The notes beneath the pieces were generated by a model, which worked only from the letters and a program-made list of their open reading frames with translations, was not told where the DNA came from and ran no database searches. A DNA stretch of 64,000 bases. Source: Fibrobacter sp. Its GTDB lineage: Bacteria; Fibrobacterota; Fibrobacteria; Fibrobacterales; Fibrobacteraceae. Position numbers and translations under genes: made by a program. Of the stretch, positions 52,562 to 60,618 are shown piece by piece; the stretch's first letter is position 1; every line of letters begins with the position of its first letter. The stretch is from assembly GCA_017526585.1 (NCBI GenBank), contig JAFXRC010000043.1, forward strand, positions 1-64,000, given 5' to 3'.

Positions 52562-52569
52562 TCTATTTT
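52562..52569 (+). promoter_or_regulatory. TCTATTTT box ahead of hisH
   Basis: TCTATTTT, 24 nt before ATG52594 and in the short gap after the Cys-rich gene. Same octamer as in the GH9 and pseudopilin upstream regions. Confidence 0.3.
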
Positions 52570-52593
52570 TACATTCGTAAGAGAGAGGTTTTT

Positions 52594-53217
52594 ATGTCCG
52601 CTAATCCGATAATTGTGGTTGACTACAATGCCGGTAACTTGACTTCGGTGATGAATGCGCTTGCGCATATTGGAGCCGATGCAAAATCGAGCCGCGATGC
52701 CGATGAAATTGCGAAGGCAACCCGACTGATTTTCCCGGGCGTGGGTGCCGCGGCCTCTGCCATGGAAACGCTTACCCGCACGGGTATTGGCGATGCTATC
52801 AAGGCGGTTGTACGGGCGGGAAACCCCGTGCTTGGCATTTGCATTGGCTGCCAGATTATTCTCGAAGAAAGCGAAGAAGATGGTGGCGTCAAGACTTTGG
52901 GCCTTATCCCCGGCAAGGCGGTGCGCTTCAAGGACGAACCGGGCCTCAAGATTCCGCACATGGGTTGGAACCAGGTGAACTTTACGCGCGAACACCCGAT
53001 TATGAAGGGCATCAAGAGTGGAAGCGACTTCTACTATGTGCATTCGTACCACCCGGTGGTGCCTGCCGAATACGCGTTTGCCGAAACGACTTACGGTATG
53101 CAGACTTTTCAGGGAATGGTGGGGCGTGATAACTTGATTGCAACCCAGTTCCACCAGGAAAAAAGTGGCGATGTAGGTCTTGCTATGCTCAAGAACTTCT
53201 GCGATTGGAAGGTGTAG
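52594..53217 (+). CDS. hisH: Imidazole glycerol phosphate synthase, glutaminase subunit
   Basis: 207 residues. Class-I amidotransferase triad is intact: Cys83 (LGICIGCQI), His187 and Glu189 (TQFHQEKSG). The N-terminus VVDYNAGNLTSVMNAL and IPHMGWNQV match HisH. It supplies ammonia to HisF in histidine synthesis. No other his gene is adjacent in the window. GAGAGAGG precedes ATG52594. Confidence 0.96.
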   Translation: MSANPIIVVDYNAGNLTSVMNALAHIGADAKSSRDADEIAKATRLIFPGVGAAASAMETLTRTGIGDAIKAVVRAGNPVLGICIGCQIILEESEEDGGVKTLGLIPGKAVRFKDEPGLKIPHMGWNQVNFTREHPIMKGIKSGSDFYYVHSYHPVVPAEYAFAETTYGMQTFQGMVGRDNLIATQFHQEKSGDVGLAMLKNFCDWKV

Positions 53218-53239
53218 AAGCGGCATTTTTTGTAAATTT

Positions 53240-53247
53240 TCTATATA
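53240..53247 (+). promoter_or_regulatory. TCTATATA box ahead of rfbB
   Basis: TCTATATA, 21 nt before ATG53269; TTTTTTGTAAATT lies just upstream. Candidate -10 element by recurrence. Confidence 0.35.
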
Positions 53248-53268
53248 TCCCCGTAATTGGAGAAAACT

Positions 53269-54405
53269 ATGAAAAGATCGATTGTTATTACCGGCGGTGC
53301 AGGCTTCATTGGGAGCCACGTGGTGCGCCTGTTCGTGAACAAGTACCCGGAATACAACATTATCAATCTCGATAAGCTCACCTATGCGGGCAACCTCGCA
53401 AACCTCAAGGATGTCGAGGACAAGCCGAACTACAAGTTCGTGAAGATGGATATCTGCGACTTCGACGCGTTCTACAAGCTCATGCAGGACGAGAAGGTCG
53501 ACGGCATCATCCACCTGGCTGCCGAAAGCCACGTGGACCGTTCTATCAAGGACCCGTTCACCTTCGCTAAGACGAACGTGATGGGTACGCTCTCCCTGCT
53601 CCAGGCCGCAAAGCTCTACTGGGAATCCCTCCCTGAAAAGTACGAAGGCAAACGCTTCTATCATATTTCTACCGACGAAGTTTACGGTGCCTTGAAGATG
53701 AATCACCCGGAAGGCATTACGCCTCCGTTCACCACGACGGCTAGCTCCAGCGAACATCACCTGGCCTACGGCGACGACTTCTTCTACGAGACCACTAAAT
53801 ACACGCCGCACTCTCCGTATTCCGCTTCCAAGGCGGGCTCCGACCACTTTGTGCGCGCGTTCCACGACACCTACGGCATGCCGACCATTGTGACGAACTG
53901 CTCCAACAACTACGGTCCGTACCAGTTCCCCGAAAAGTTGATTCCGCTGTTCATCAATAACATTCGCCACAAGAAACCGTTGCCGGTTTATGGCAAGGGC
54001 GAAAACGTACGCGATTGGCTTTTCGTGGAAGACCATGCCCGCGCTATCGACGTGATTTTCCATAACGGCAAGATCGCCGAGACCTACAATATCGGCGGCT
54101 TCAACGAATGGAAAAACATCGATATCATCAAGGTCGTCATCAAGACTGTCGACAAGCTCCTCGGTCGTGCCGAAGGTGAAGATATGAACCTCATCACCTA
54201 TGTGACGGACCGCCTGGGCCATGACGCCCGCTACGCGATTGACTCCACCAAGCTCCAGAAGGAACTCGGCTGGGAACCGAGCCTGCAGTTCGAGGAAGGC
54301 ATCGAAAAGACCGTGCGCTGGTACCTCGACAACCAGGAATGGCTCGATAATATCACCAGCGGCGATTACGAAAAGTATTACGAGACGATGTATAAGAACA
54401 GGTAG
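53269..54405 (+). CDS. rfbB: dTDP-glucose 4,6-dehydratase
   Basis: 378 residues from ATG53269, which has GGAG 7 nt upstream (the in-frame TTG at 53257 is too close to it). NAD-binding GGAGFIGSH at 9-17, HLAAESHVDRSI, the STDEVYG active-site strand with Thr/Asp/Glu, and SPYSASKAGSDH with the catalytic Tyr-x-x-x-Lys are present. The C-terminal DRLGHDARYAID and LGWEP complete the family. It makes dTDP-4-keto-6-deoxyglucose, the precursor of dTDP-rhamnose and related sugars. rfbC follows after 8 nt; rfbA and rfbD are not in the window. An in-frame insert region (about 155-180) with FTTTASSSEHHLAYGDDFF is seen in some RmlB proteins. Confidence 0.96.
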   Translation: MKRSIVITGGAGFIGSHVVRLFVNKYPEYNIINLDKLTYAGNLANLKDVEDKPNYKFVKMDICDFDAFYKLMQDEKVDGIIHLAAESHVDRSIKDPFTFAKTNVMGTLSLLQAAKLYWESLPEKYEGKRFYHISTDEVYGALKMNHPEGITPPFTTTASSSEHHLAYGDDFFYETTKYTPHSPYSASKAGSDHFVRAFHDTYGMPTIVTNCSNNYGPYQFPEKLIPLFINNIRHKKPLPVYGKGENVRDWLFVEDHARAIDVIFHNGKIAETYNIGGFNEWKNIDIIKVVIKTVDKLLGRAEGEDMNLITYVTDRLGHDARYAIDSTKLQKELGWEPSLQFEEGIEKTVRWYLDNQEWLDNITSGDYEKYYETMYKNR

Positions 54406-54413
54406 TTGCCAAA

Positions 54414-54977
54414 ATGGGAAAGTTTAATTTTGTAAAAACCTCCATCGAAGGTGTAACAATCGTTGAGCCGACGGTCTTTGGCGACCATCGCGGCTACTTT
54501 ATGGAAACCTACAACAAGGCGGAATTCGATGCCGCTGGTTTGAATATGGTTTTCGTACAAGATAACGAATCGAGAAGCAAAAAGGGCGTGCTCCGCGGTC
54601 TTCACTTTCAGAAGAAGAACCCGCAGGGTAAACTTGTGCGCGTGATCGAAGGTGAAGTCTTTGACGTGGCGGTGGACCTGCGCAAGGGAAGCCCGACGTT
54701 TGGTAAGTGGGAAGGCGTGACGCTTTCTGCCGAAAACAAGAAGCAGTTCTACATTCCTGAAGGCTTTGCGCATGGTTTCGTGGTGCTCAGCGAAACGGCG
54801 ACCTTTGTGTACAAGTGCACCCGTCTCTACGACCCGAAGGATGAGGGTGGCTTGATGTGGAACGATCCTGAAATCGGCATCAAGTGGCCGGTGGGAAACG
54901 GCTTTGAGCCGCTGCTTTCTGAGAAGGACACGAAGAACCCGGCGCTCAAGGATTTGGGCTTCGCTTTTGAGCTCTAG
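54414..54977 (+). CDS. rfbC: dTDP-4-dehydrorhamnose 3,5-epimerase
   Basis: 187 residues, standard RmlC length. Family motifs: VFGDHRGYFMETYN, the active-site RGLHFQKKNPQGKLVRV with catalytic His, DVAVDLRKGSPTFGKW, IPEGFAHGFVVLSE and Tyr/Lys in FVYKCTRLYDP. It epimerises the 4-keto sugar made by RfbB. No Shine-Dalgarno is apparent; it probably depends on coupling with rfbB. Confidence 0.96.
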   Translation: MGKFNFVKTSIEGVTIVEPTVFGDHRGYFMETYNKAEFDAAGLNMVFVQDNESRSKKGVLRGLHFQKKNPQGKLVRVIEGEVFDVAVDLRKGSPTFGKWEGVTLSAENKKQFYIPEGFAHGFVVLSETATFVYKCTRLYDPKDEGGLMWNDPEIGIKWPVGNGFEPLLSEKDTKNPALKDLGFAFEL

Positions 54978-55081
54978 TCGACTCCTTATATAAATTATCT
55001 TGGAACAAAAGGGCCGCTTTCGAGAGGTTCTTTTTCTTCTATAAGTTGTAAAATTTGTAACATTTTTTTAATTTTATCGTG

Positions 55082-55528
55082 ATGAAACATATCCTTGTAG
55101 TTTGTACCGGAAATATTTGTCGCAGTCCCACGGGCGAATACTGCCTTAAAAAGGAACTGGGGCCTGAATTTGAAGTCATGAGTGCTGGACTTGGAGCCCT
55201 GGTGGACCATCCTGCCCATGAGCTTAGCCAAAAGATTGCCTTGGAACATGGCATCGATATGAGTGCTCACCGCGCTCGCCAGATTAATCTGGACATTCTC
55301 AAGTGGGCAGATTTGGTTCTTGTGATGGAAAATGGCCACAAGATGGAGCTCCTGCACCGTTATCCGTGGCTCGAAGGCAAGGTTTTCCGTTACGGGGAAC
55401 CGCAGCGGGTCGATGTTCCCGACCCGTACCGCCGTCCTGAAAACGCCTTTGTGTTGGCATGGAATTTTATCTCTAAATTGACTCCCTATTGGGTTGAAAA
55501 AATCAAACAAAGTGAGGGCCAGGCGTAG
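55082..55528 (+). CDS. Low-molecular-weight protein tyrosine phosphatase (Wzb-like)
   Basis: 148 residues from ATG55082 (a GTG directly before it is an alternative). The P-loop CTGNICRSP has nucleophile Cys8 and Arg14. The D-P-Y loop VPDPYRRP supplies the general acid. In capsule/exopolysaccharide loci this phosphatase resets the autokinase Wzc; the next gene is wza, which supports that role here. No wzc is in the window. There is no clear ribosome binding site; the upstream sequence is T-rich. Confidence 0.92.
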   Translation: MKHILVVCTGNICRSPTGEYCLKKELGPEFEVMSAGLGALVDHPAHELSQKIALEHGIDMSAHRARQINLDILKWADLVLVMENGHKMELLHRYPWLEGKVFRYGEPQRVDVPDPYRRPENAFVLAWNFISKLTPYWVEKIKQSEGQA

Positions 55529-55549
55529 TCTGGCTAAAAGGGTTGTGTT

Positions 55550-56680
55550 ATGAAAAAACTGAGCATTAGTCTTTGTGCCATTGCTGCAGCTGTTCTCAGC
55601 GGCTGTGCTCTTGGACCGCAGATGCGGATGTCTGCGCCAGGGGATTCTGCTGAATATAATGGCATCGCAGTGCGTATGCATGCCATTGATCAGGGGGATT
55701 TTGGCCAGGGTGCTGTAAACGCCGATGGTTCTACCGATTTGGGTGACCTTAAGGACCTGGTTGTTGATTCCCTGCCGGATCTCGAATACCGCATCGGACC
55801 GCTGGATATGGTCCAGGTGGTGGTTTGGGAACATCCGGAACTGACATCCCCGATGGGCCAGTACCAGCCGGCGGGTCAGAAGGTGACCACGGATGGTAAG
55901 CTTTTCTACCCGTATGCAGGTGAACTCCAGGCGGCAGGCCTTACTGCCCAGGAACTCCGCACCGAGATTACGAAGCGTCTTTCTGACAAGATTTTGAATG
56001 ACCCGCAGGTCGATGTCCGCGTAACGGGCTACAATAGCCGCAAGGCGTTTGTGGCAGGTGCCGTTGTCAAGCCGGGCTTTGTCGCTTTCAACGAAAATCC
56101 GATGACTCTCCCTGATGTGATTGCGGGCGTGGGTGGATTTTCGGACAAGGCGGATCCGTCTGGTATGCAGTTGCGTCGTGGCGACAAGGTCTACAACATC
56201 AACTACCTGGATGCCTTCAAGTCCAACCTGCCGCTCGAACGCATGATGGTGCAGCCGAACGACCAAATCTTTGTTCCGGCGCTCACCGAGACGCAGAAAG
56301 AACAGAAGGTCTATGTGATGGGCGAAGTCGCAAGGACCGGTATCGTGAATATCTACAGTGGCAAGTTGACCTTGGCCGAAGCCTTGGCCTCGGCTGGTGG
56401 TCTGCAGGCCCTGAACGCTACTTCCCGTGGCATTTATGTTATTCGTAATACGTCCGCAAGCCAGATTGATGTGTTCCAGCTGAATGCGAAGAACGCCATG
56501 GCGCTTGCGATGGCTGACCGCTTTGAACTGAACGCACGCGATATTGTCTATGTGGATGCTTCTGGGCTCGCTTCTTGGAACCGTCTCATCAGCCTGATCC
56601 TCCCGTCCGTCCAGACCGTCTACTACGGAGCTTTGGCCGCGCATAACATTCATGTCGTCAAGGATGACTATACCAAGTAA
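55550..56680 (+). CDS. wza: Outer-membrane polysaccharide export protein Wza
   Basis: 376 residues. Lipobox LSGC (Cys19). Poly_export domain (EYRIGPLDMVQVVVWEHPEL, then VTTDGKLFYPYAGELQAAGL), then two SLBB-type domains (KAFVAGAVVKPGFVAF; KVYVMGEVARTGIVNI), and a C-terminal amphipathic helix (ASWNRLISLILPSVQTVYY) like the one forming the alpha-barrel outer-membrane pore of Wza. It exports capsular or exopolysaccharide. It follows the phosphatase gene by 21 nt and precedes manC by 13 nt. Confidence 0.94.
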   Translation: MKKLSISLCAIAAAVLSGCALGPQMRMSAPGDSAEYNGIAVRMHAIDQGDFGQGAVNADGSTDLGDLKDLVVDSLPDLEYRIGPLDMVQVVVWEHPELTSPMGQYQPAGQKVTTDGKLFYPYAGELQAAGLTAQELRTEITKRLSDKILNDPQVDVRVTGYNSRKAFVAGAVVKPGFVAFNENPMTLPDVIAGVGGFSDKADPSGMQLRRGDKVYNINYLDAFKSNLPLERMMVQPNDQIFVPALTETQKEQKVYVMGEVARTGIVNIYSGKLTLAEALASAGGLQALNATSRGIYVIRNTSASQIDVFQLNAKNAMALAMADRFELNARDIVYVDASGLASWNRLISLILPSVQTVYYGALAAHNIHVVKDDYTK

Positions 56681-56693
56681 GGAATAGCCGATA

Positions 56694-58070
56694 ATGATAA
56701 ACCTTATTCTCTGTGGTGGTTCGGGCACGCGCCTTTGGCCCGTGAGCCGTTCCTTGATGCCCAAGCAGTTTGCTCCGCTTTTTGACGGACAGTCGCTCTT
56801 CCGCAAGACGGTGGTCACCAATTCCGCCGTGTGCGAATCGCAGTTTATTGTTTCTAACGCTGACCAGTTCTTCCTTGCTAAGGATCAGCTTGAAATGGAA
56901 GGCATGAAGGGAAGCAAGTTCCTCTTGGAACCCGTGGGCAGAAACACCGCCCCCGCAATTGCGCTCGCCTGCCTTACCATGGACCCGGAAACTATCGTGC
57001 TCGTGTCCCCGTCGGACCACGTGATTCGCAAGAAGGACGAGTATAAGAAGGTGCTCCTCCGTGCTCAGCAACTCGCCGAGGCGGGTAACCTCGTGACGTT
57101 CGGCATTACGCCGACGAGCCCTGAGACCGGCTACGGCTACATCGAAGCCGCAGGCGAAGACGTGAAGCGCTTCGTGGAAAAGCCCGACCTCGCCACTGCC
57201 GAAAAGTACCTGCTCTCCGGCAACTTCTACTGGAACAGCGGCATCTTCTGCTTCAAGGCAAAGACTTTCCTCGCTGAGCTCGGTAAGTATTCTCCGGAAA
57301 TGCTCGCCGCCGCCCAGAAGGCGCTTACCAATGCGACTATTGAAGAGGGCGAACCCATCCGCATCGACCGCGAAGACATGATGGCGATTCCCAGCAACTC
57401 CATCGACTACGCCGTGATGGAAAAGTCGAACAAGGTGAAGGTGGTGCCTAGCGACATCGGCTGGAGCGACCTCGGCAGCTTCGACAGCCTCTATAACGAA
57501 TACCCGCACGACGACAACGGCAACAATGTGAATCCGCGCCACATCGCGGTGGGTTCCAAGAACTCGCTCGTGATGGGAAGCCAGCGCACGATTGCGACGA
57601 TCGATCTCGACAAGATGCTCATCGTCGACACCCCGGATGCCCTGCTCGTCGCTCCGCTTTCCAGCAGCCAGAAGGTGAAGAAGGTGGTGGAAGAACTCAA
57701 GCAGCGCGGTTCCGACCTCATCAACGTGCCGCAGACCGTGAGCCGCCCGTGGGGTACCTACTCGGTGCTCGAATCCACCGAACGCTACAAGATGAAGCGT
57801 ATCGTGGTGAAACCGGGCAAGCGCCTTAGCCTGCAGAAGCACCTGCACCGTTCCGAGCACTGGGTCGTGGTGATCGGTACTGCCACCGTGACCGTCGGCA
57901 AGAACGTGTTCTACGTGCGCCCGAACGAATCGACCTACATCCCCGTGGGCGAAGTTCACCGTCTGCAGAACGAGGGCAAGCTTCCGCTGGTCATCGTCGA
58001 AGTGCAGGTGGGTGAATACACCGGCGAAGACGATATCATCCGCGTGGAAGACGACTTCCACAGAAACTAG
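56694..58070 (+). CDS. manC: Mannose-1-phosphate guanylyltransferase / mannose-6-phosphate isomerase
   Basis: 458 residues, the bifunctional type II length. The nucleotidyltransferase domain has LCGGSGTRLWPVSR and PKQF near the N-terminus, FLLEPVGRNTAPAIALA, and ETGYGYIEAAGE with FVEKPD. The C-terminal cupin holds RPWGTYSVLES, KRIVVKPGKRLSLQKHLHRSEHW and PNESTYIPVGEVHRLQN. It makes GDP-mannose for polysaccharide synthesis. It is the last gene of the phosphatase-wza-manC unit; a terminator follows 36 nt later. Isomerase activity is inferred from the cupin domain only. Confidence 0.95.
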   Translation: MINLILCGGSGTRLWPVSRSLMPKQFAPLFDGQSLFRKTVVTNSAVCESQFIVSNADQFFLAKDQLEMEGMKGSKFLLEPVGRNTAPAIALACLTMDPETIVLVSPSDHVIRKKDEYKKVLLRAQQLAEAGNLVTFGITPTSPETGYGYIEAAGEDVKRFVEKPDLATAEKYLLSGNFYWNSGIFCFKAKTFLAELGKYSPEMLAAAQKALTNATIEEGEPIRIDREDMMAIPSNSIDYAVMEKSNKVKVVPSDIGWSDLGSFDSLYNEYPHDDNGNNVNPRHIAVGSKNSLVMGSQRTIATIDLDKMLIVDTPDALLVAPLSSSQKVKKVVEELKQRGSDLINVPQTVSRPWGTYSVLESTERYKMKRIVVKPGKRLSLQKHLHRSEHWVVVIGTATVTVGKNVFYVRPNESTYIPVGEVHRLQNEGKLPLVIVEVQVGEYTGEDDIIRVEDDFHRN

Positions 58071-58105
58071 TAAATAGCTGAAAACTGCCGTTTTTGGCGA
58101 AATTT

Positions 58106-58139
58106 AGCCGCTTGTTGCTTTTGCAACGGCGGCTTTTTT
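58106..58139 (+). terminator. Terminator after manC
   Basis: AGCCGC-TT-GTTGC (58106-58118) pairs with GCAACGGCGGCT (58123-58134) with a small bulge, followed by TTTTT. Confidence 0.82.
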
Positions 58140-58267
58140 GTTGCCTTGGATTGACAATTTGTCAAGAGAACTTTTAGTTTCGAGGCGAAAATTGCCCTGT
58201 TTTTAGGGTAACTTTAAGTTGAAAAGGACTGCTTGGCGGTGGTGCGCCGGGCAAAAAGGAGTAAAAA

Positions 58268-60595
58268 ATGGGATGCTTTAAGCTCTTGGCTTGCGTAGCC
58301 TTGGTTTCTGCCGGAATTGCTGGTGCCGTTACGGTCAATAACCCGATTATGTATGTCGATAGCCCGGACCCCTCGATTGTCCGCGTTGACGACGCCTATT
58401 ATATGGTAACGACGACCATGCACTTTGCCCCGGGCGTGCCCGTCTTCAAGAGCACGGATTTGGCCCAGTGGCGCACGGTGGGGTATGCCTACCAGACTCT
58501 CACCAACAACGACCAGCAGAACTTGAATGGCGGCAAGGACGCCTACGGTAAGGGCTCTTGGGCTTCGAGCATCCGTTACCACAAGGGATTCTTCTACGTG
58601 CTGACACCGTCTTACACGACAGGCAAGACGCATTTGTACAAGACCGCCGACGTGGAAAGCGGCCAGTGGAGCGAAGTGCAGCTCCCGTTCTACCACGATC
58701 CGTCCCTCTTCTTCGATGACGACGGTACCGTGTGGGTATTCTACGGCAGTGGTGATCAGATTAGCTACGTGCAGTTGAACGACGATGCCAGCGGCGTGAA
58801 GGCCGGCGGCAGGAGCGGTAAGCTCGGCGGCGTGAGCGTGAACCAGGCGACCGGCAAGAGCGGCTATATTGTGCAGCAGGAAGGCTCGCACATGGAAAAG
58901 GTGAACGGCGAATACTACCTGTTCACGATTTCCTGGCCGAACGGTTCTTGTCGTACCGAAGTCGTTTACCGCTCCAAGAGCCTGCTTTCGGGCTATACCG
59001 GCAGGGTGTTCCTCTCCGACAACGGTGTTGCGCAGGGTGGCATCTTTGATACTCCCGATGGCAAGTGGTATGCCCTCCTGTTCCGTGATTCCGGCCCGGT
59101 CGGCCGTATGTCGCATCTGGTCCCGATGGAATGGAAGGACGGCTGGCCGGTTCCGACTAGCGGTTCCAAGGCTCCTTCGACGATTGACCTGCCGGAATCC
59201 CCGCTCCCGGGCTATGGCATGGTCACCAGCGATGATTTTGAATCCAGCGAACTTGCTCTTGAATGGCAGTTCAACCACAATCCCGACAACAAGAACTGGA
59301 GCTTGTCTGCAAATCCGGGCTTCTACCGCATTACCACGAGTCGCACCGATAGCCGCGTGGTGACCGCGAAGAACACCCTGACCCAGCGTTCCTTTGGCCC
59401 CAAGAGTTCTGGCCGTACGCTTGTCGATGGCACCGGCATGAAGGATGGCGATATGGCCGGCCTCGTTGCCCTGCAAGATGACAAGGGCTTCGTGGCACTC
59501 GCCAAGGATGGCGGCAGCTACAAGGTGGTGATGTACACCGGAAACAAGGACGGTGAAAGCCTGAAGGATAGCAAGGCGATTTCGGGTTCCAAGGTTTACC
59601 TGCGTATCGATTTCGACCTGCCGATTGACCGCGGTACAGCATACTTCTATTACAGCACCGATGGCAGCACCTGGTCAAAAATTGGTAGCGACGTGAAGCT
59701 CAATTACGACCTCCACATGTTCGTGGGTGTGCGTTGGGGCCTCTTCAACTTTGCAACAAAGCAGGTTGGCGGCTATGCGGACTTTGACTGGTTCAAGGTC
59801 GGTGTTGACGTGAACGATGAAATCTACCTCGATGGCGCTGGTTCTGAACCTGTTCCGCAGACTCCGTTCTGTGCTGCCGGTGAAAACTGCCCTGCCGTTG
59901 CGCTCCCGGGCAAGATTGAGGCCGAAAACTTCGACGTGCCGGGCAAGGGCAAGGACGGAACCTCTTACTACGATGGCGATTCCGAGAACCACGGCGATAG
60001 CGACTACCGCAAGGGCACGGGCGTTGACCTTTACAAGAAGGCGACCGGCATCATTGTGGGCTACAACAGCGAAGGCGACTGGCTCGAATACACCGTGAAC
60101 GTGAAGGAAGCGGGTGATTACACCATGTTTGCGGCTGTCGCTGCGGCGGGTTCTACTTCGAGCTTTAAGCTCTCTCTGGACGGCAAGGATATCACCGAAG
60201 AAATCGCGGTGCCCGCGGCAAGTTCCGGTGAAGATAATTACGATGATTATAACAAGGTGCAGGCCAACGTGACGCTCCCTGCTGGCGAACACGTGCTCCG
60301 CTTTACGGTTGTAGGTTCTTGGCTTGATATCGACTACTTCACGTTCGTGAAGGGCAAGGACGCTACGGATCCGGAACCGATTGATCCGACGGGGATTGCC
60401 AACGCGGTTCGTTACGATGTGCAGGCTGAACAGGTTTACCGCGTGTACGGCTTGAACGGAAGCTTTGTGGGAACCGTGTTTGCAGCAAGTGCAAGCGAGG
60501 CTCAGTCCAAGGTGCGCTCCATGGTTTCGGAAAAGGGCGTGTACCTGATCAGGGCGAAGAATGGGATGGTTCGTCGCTTTATGGTAACGAAGTAA
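58268..60595 (+). CDS. Secreted GH43 glycosidase with CBM6 and C-terminal sorting-like domain
   Basis: 775 residues; AAGGAG lies 7 nt before ATG58268. Signal peptide to about residue 20. The GH43 five-bladed propeller (about 24-310) has the catalytic base Asp34 (DSPDPSIV), the pKa-modulating Asp144 (YHDPSLFFDDDG) and the acid Glu205 (QQEGSHMEK). A GH43-associated beta-sandwich domain is at about 320-525 (FESSELALEWQFNHNPDNKNWSL; WGLFNFATKQVGGYADFDWF). CBM6 is at 548-696 (GKIEAENFD ... WLDIDYFTFV). The last 65 residues (VYRVYGLNGSFVGTV ... KGVYLIRAKNGMVRRFMVTK) resemble a type IX secretion sorting domain. Expected to act as beta-xylosidase, alpha-arabinofuranosidase or a mix on xylan; specificity cannot be set from the sequence. 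Confidence 0.93.
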   Translation: MGCFKLLACVALVSAGIAGAVTVNNPIMYVDSPDPSIVRVDDAYYMVTTTMHFAPGVPVFKSTDLAQWRTVGYAYQTLTNNDQQNLNGGKDAYGKGSWASSIRYHKGFFYVLTPSYTTGKTHLYKTADVESGQWSEVQLPFYHDPSLFFDDDGTVWVFYGSGDQISYVQLNDDASGVKAGGRSGKLGGVSVNQATGKSGYIVQQEGSHMEKVNGEYYLFTISWPNGSCRTEVVYRSKSLLSGYTGRVFLSDNGVAQGGIFDTPDGKWYALLFRDSGPVGRMSHLVPMEWKDGWPVPTSGSKAPSTIDLPESPLPGYGMVTSDDFESSELALEWQFNHNPDNKNWSLSANPGFYRITTSRTDSRVVTAKNTLTQRSFGPKSSGRTLVDGTGMKDGDMAGLVALQDDKGFVALAKDGGSYKVVMYTGNKDGESLKDSKAISGSKVYLRIDFDLPIDRGTAYFYYSTDGSTWSKIGSDVKLNYDLHMFVGVRWGLFNFATKQVGGYADFDWFKVGVDVNDEIYLDGAGSEPVPQTPFCAAGENCPAVALPGKIEAENFDVPGKGKDGTSYYDGDSENHGDSDYRKGTGVDLYKKATGIIVGYNSEGDWLEYTVNVKEAGDYTMFAAVAAAGSTSSFKLSLDGKDITEEIAVPAASSGEDNYDDYNKVQANVTLPAGEHVLRFTVVGSWLDIDYFTFVKGKDATDPEPIDPTGIANAVRYDVQAEQVYRVYGLNGSFVGTVFAASASEAQSKVRSMVSEKGVYLIRAKNGMVRRFMVTK
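59909..60354 (+). repeat. CBM6 cassette, copy 1
   Basis: Encodes the CBM6 of the GH43 enzyme. The protein is strongly similar to the module at 63491-63952, with long shared stretches such as GTGVDLYKKATG, DWLEYTV and LDGKDITEEIAVP, indicating duplication of the module between neighbouring genes. Confidence 0.8.
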
Positions 60596-60618
60596 GGGCT
60601 GCAAAAAAGGAGCGAAGG

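Noticed and set aside
56658..58061. 467-codon minus-strand ORF across manC, and the similar one at 52552-54222 across hisH/rfbB
   Set aside because: Both are antisense to complete, well-recognised enzymes.
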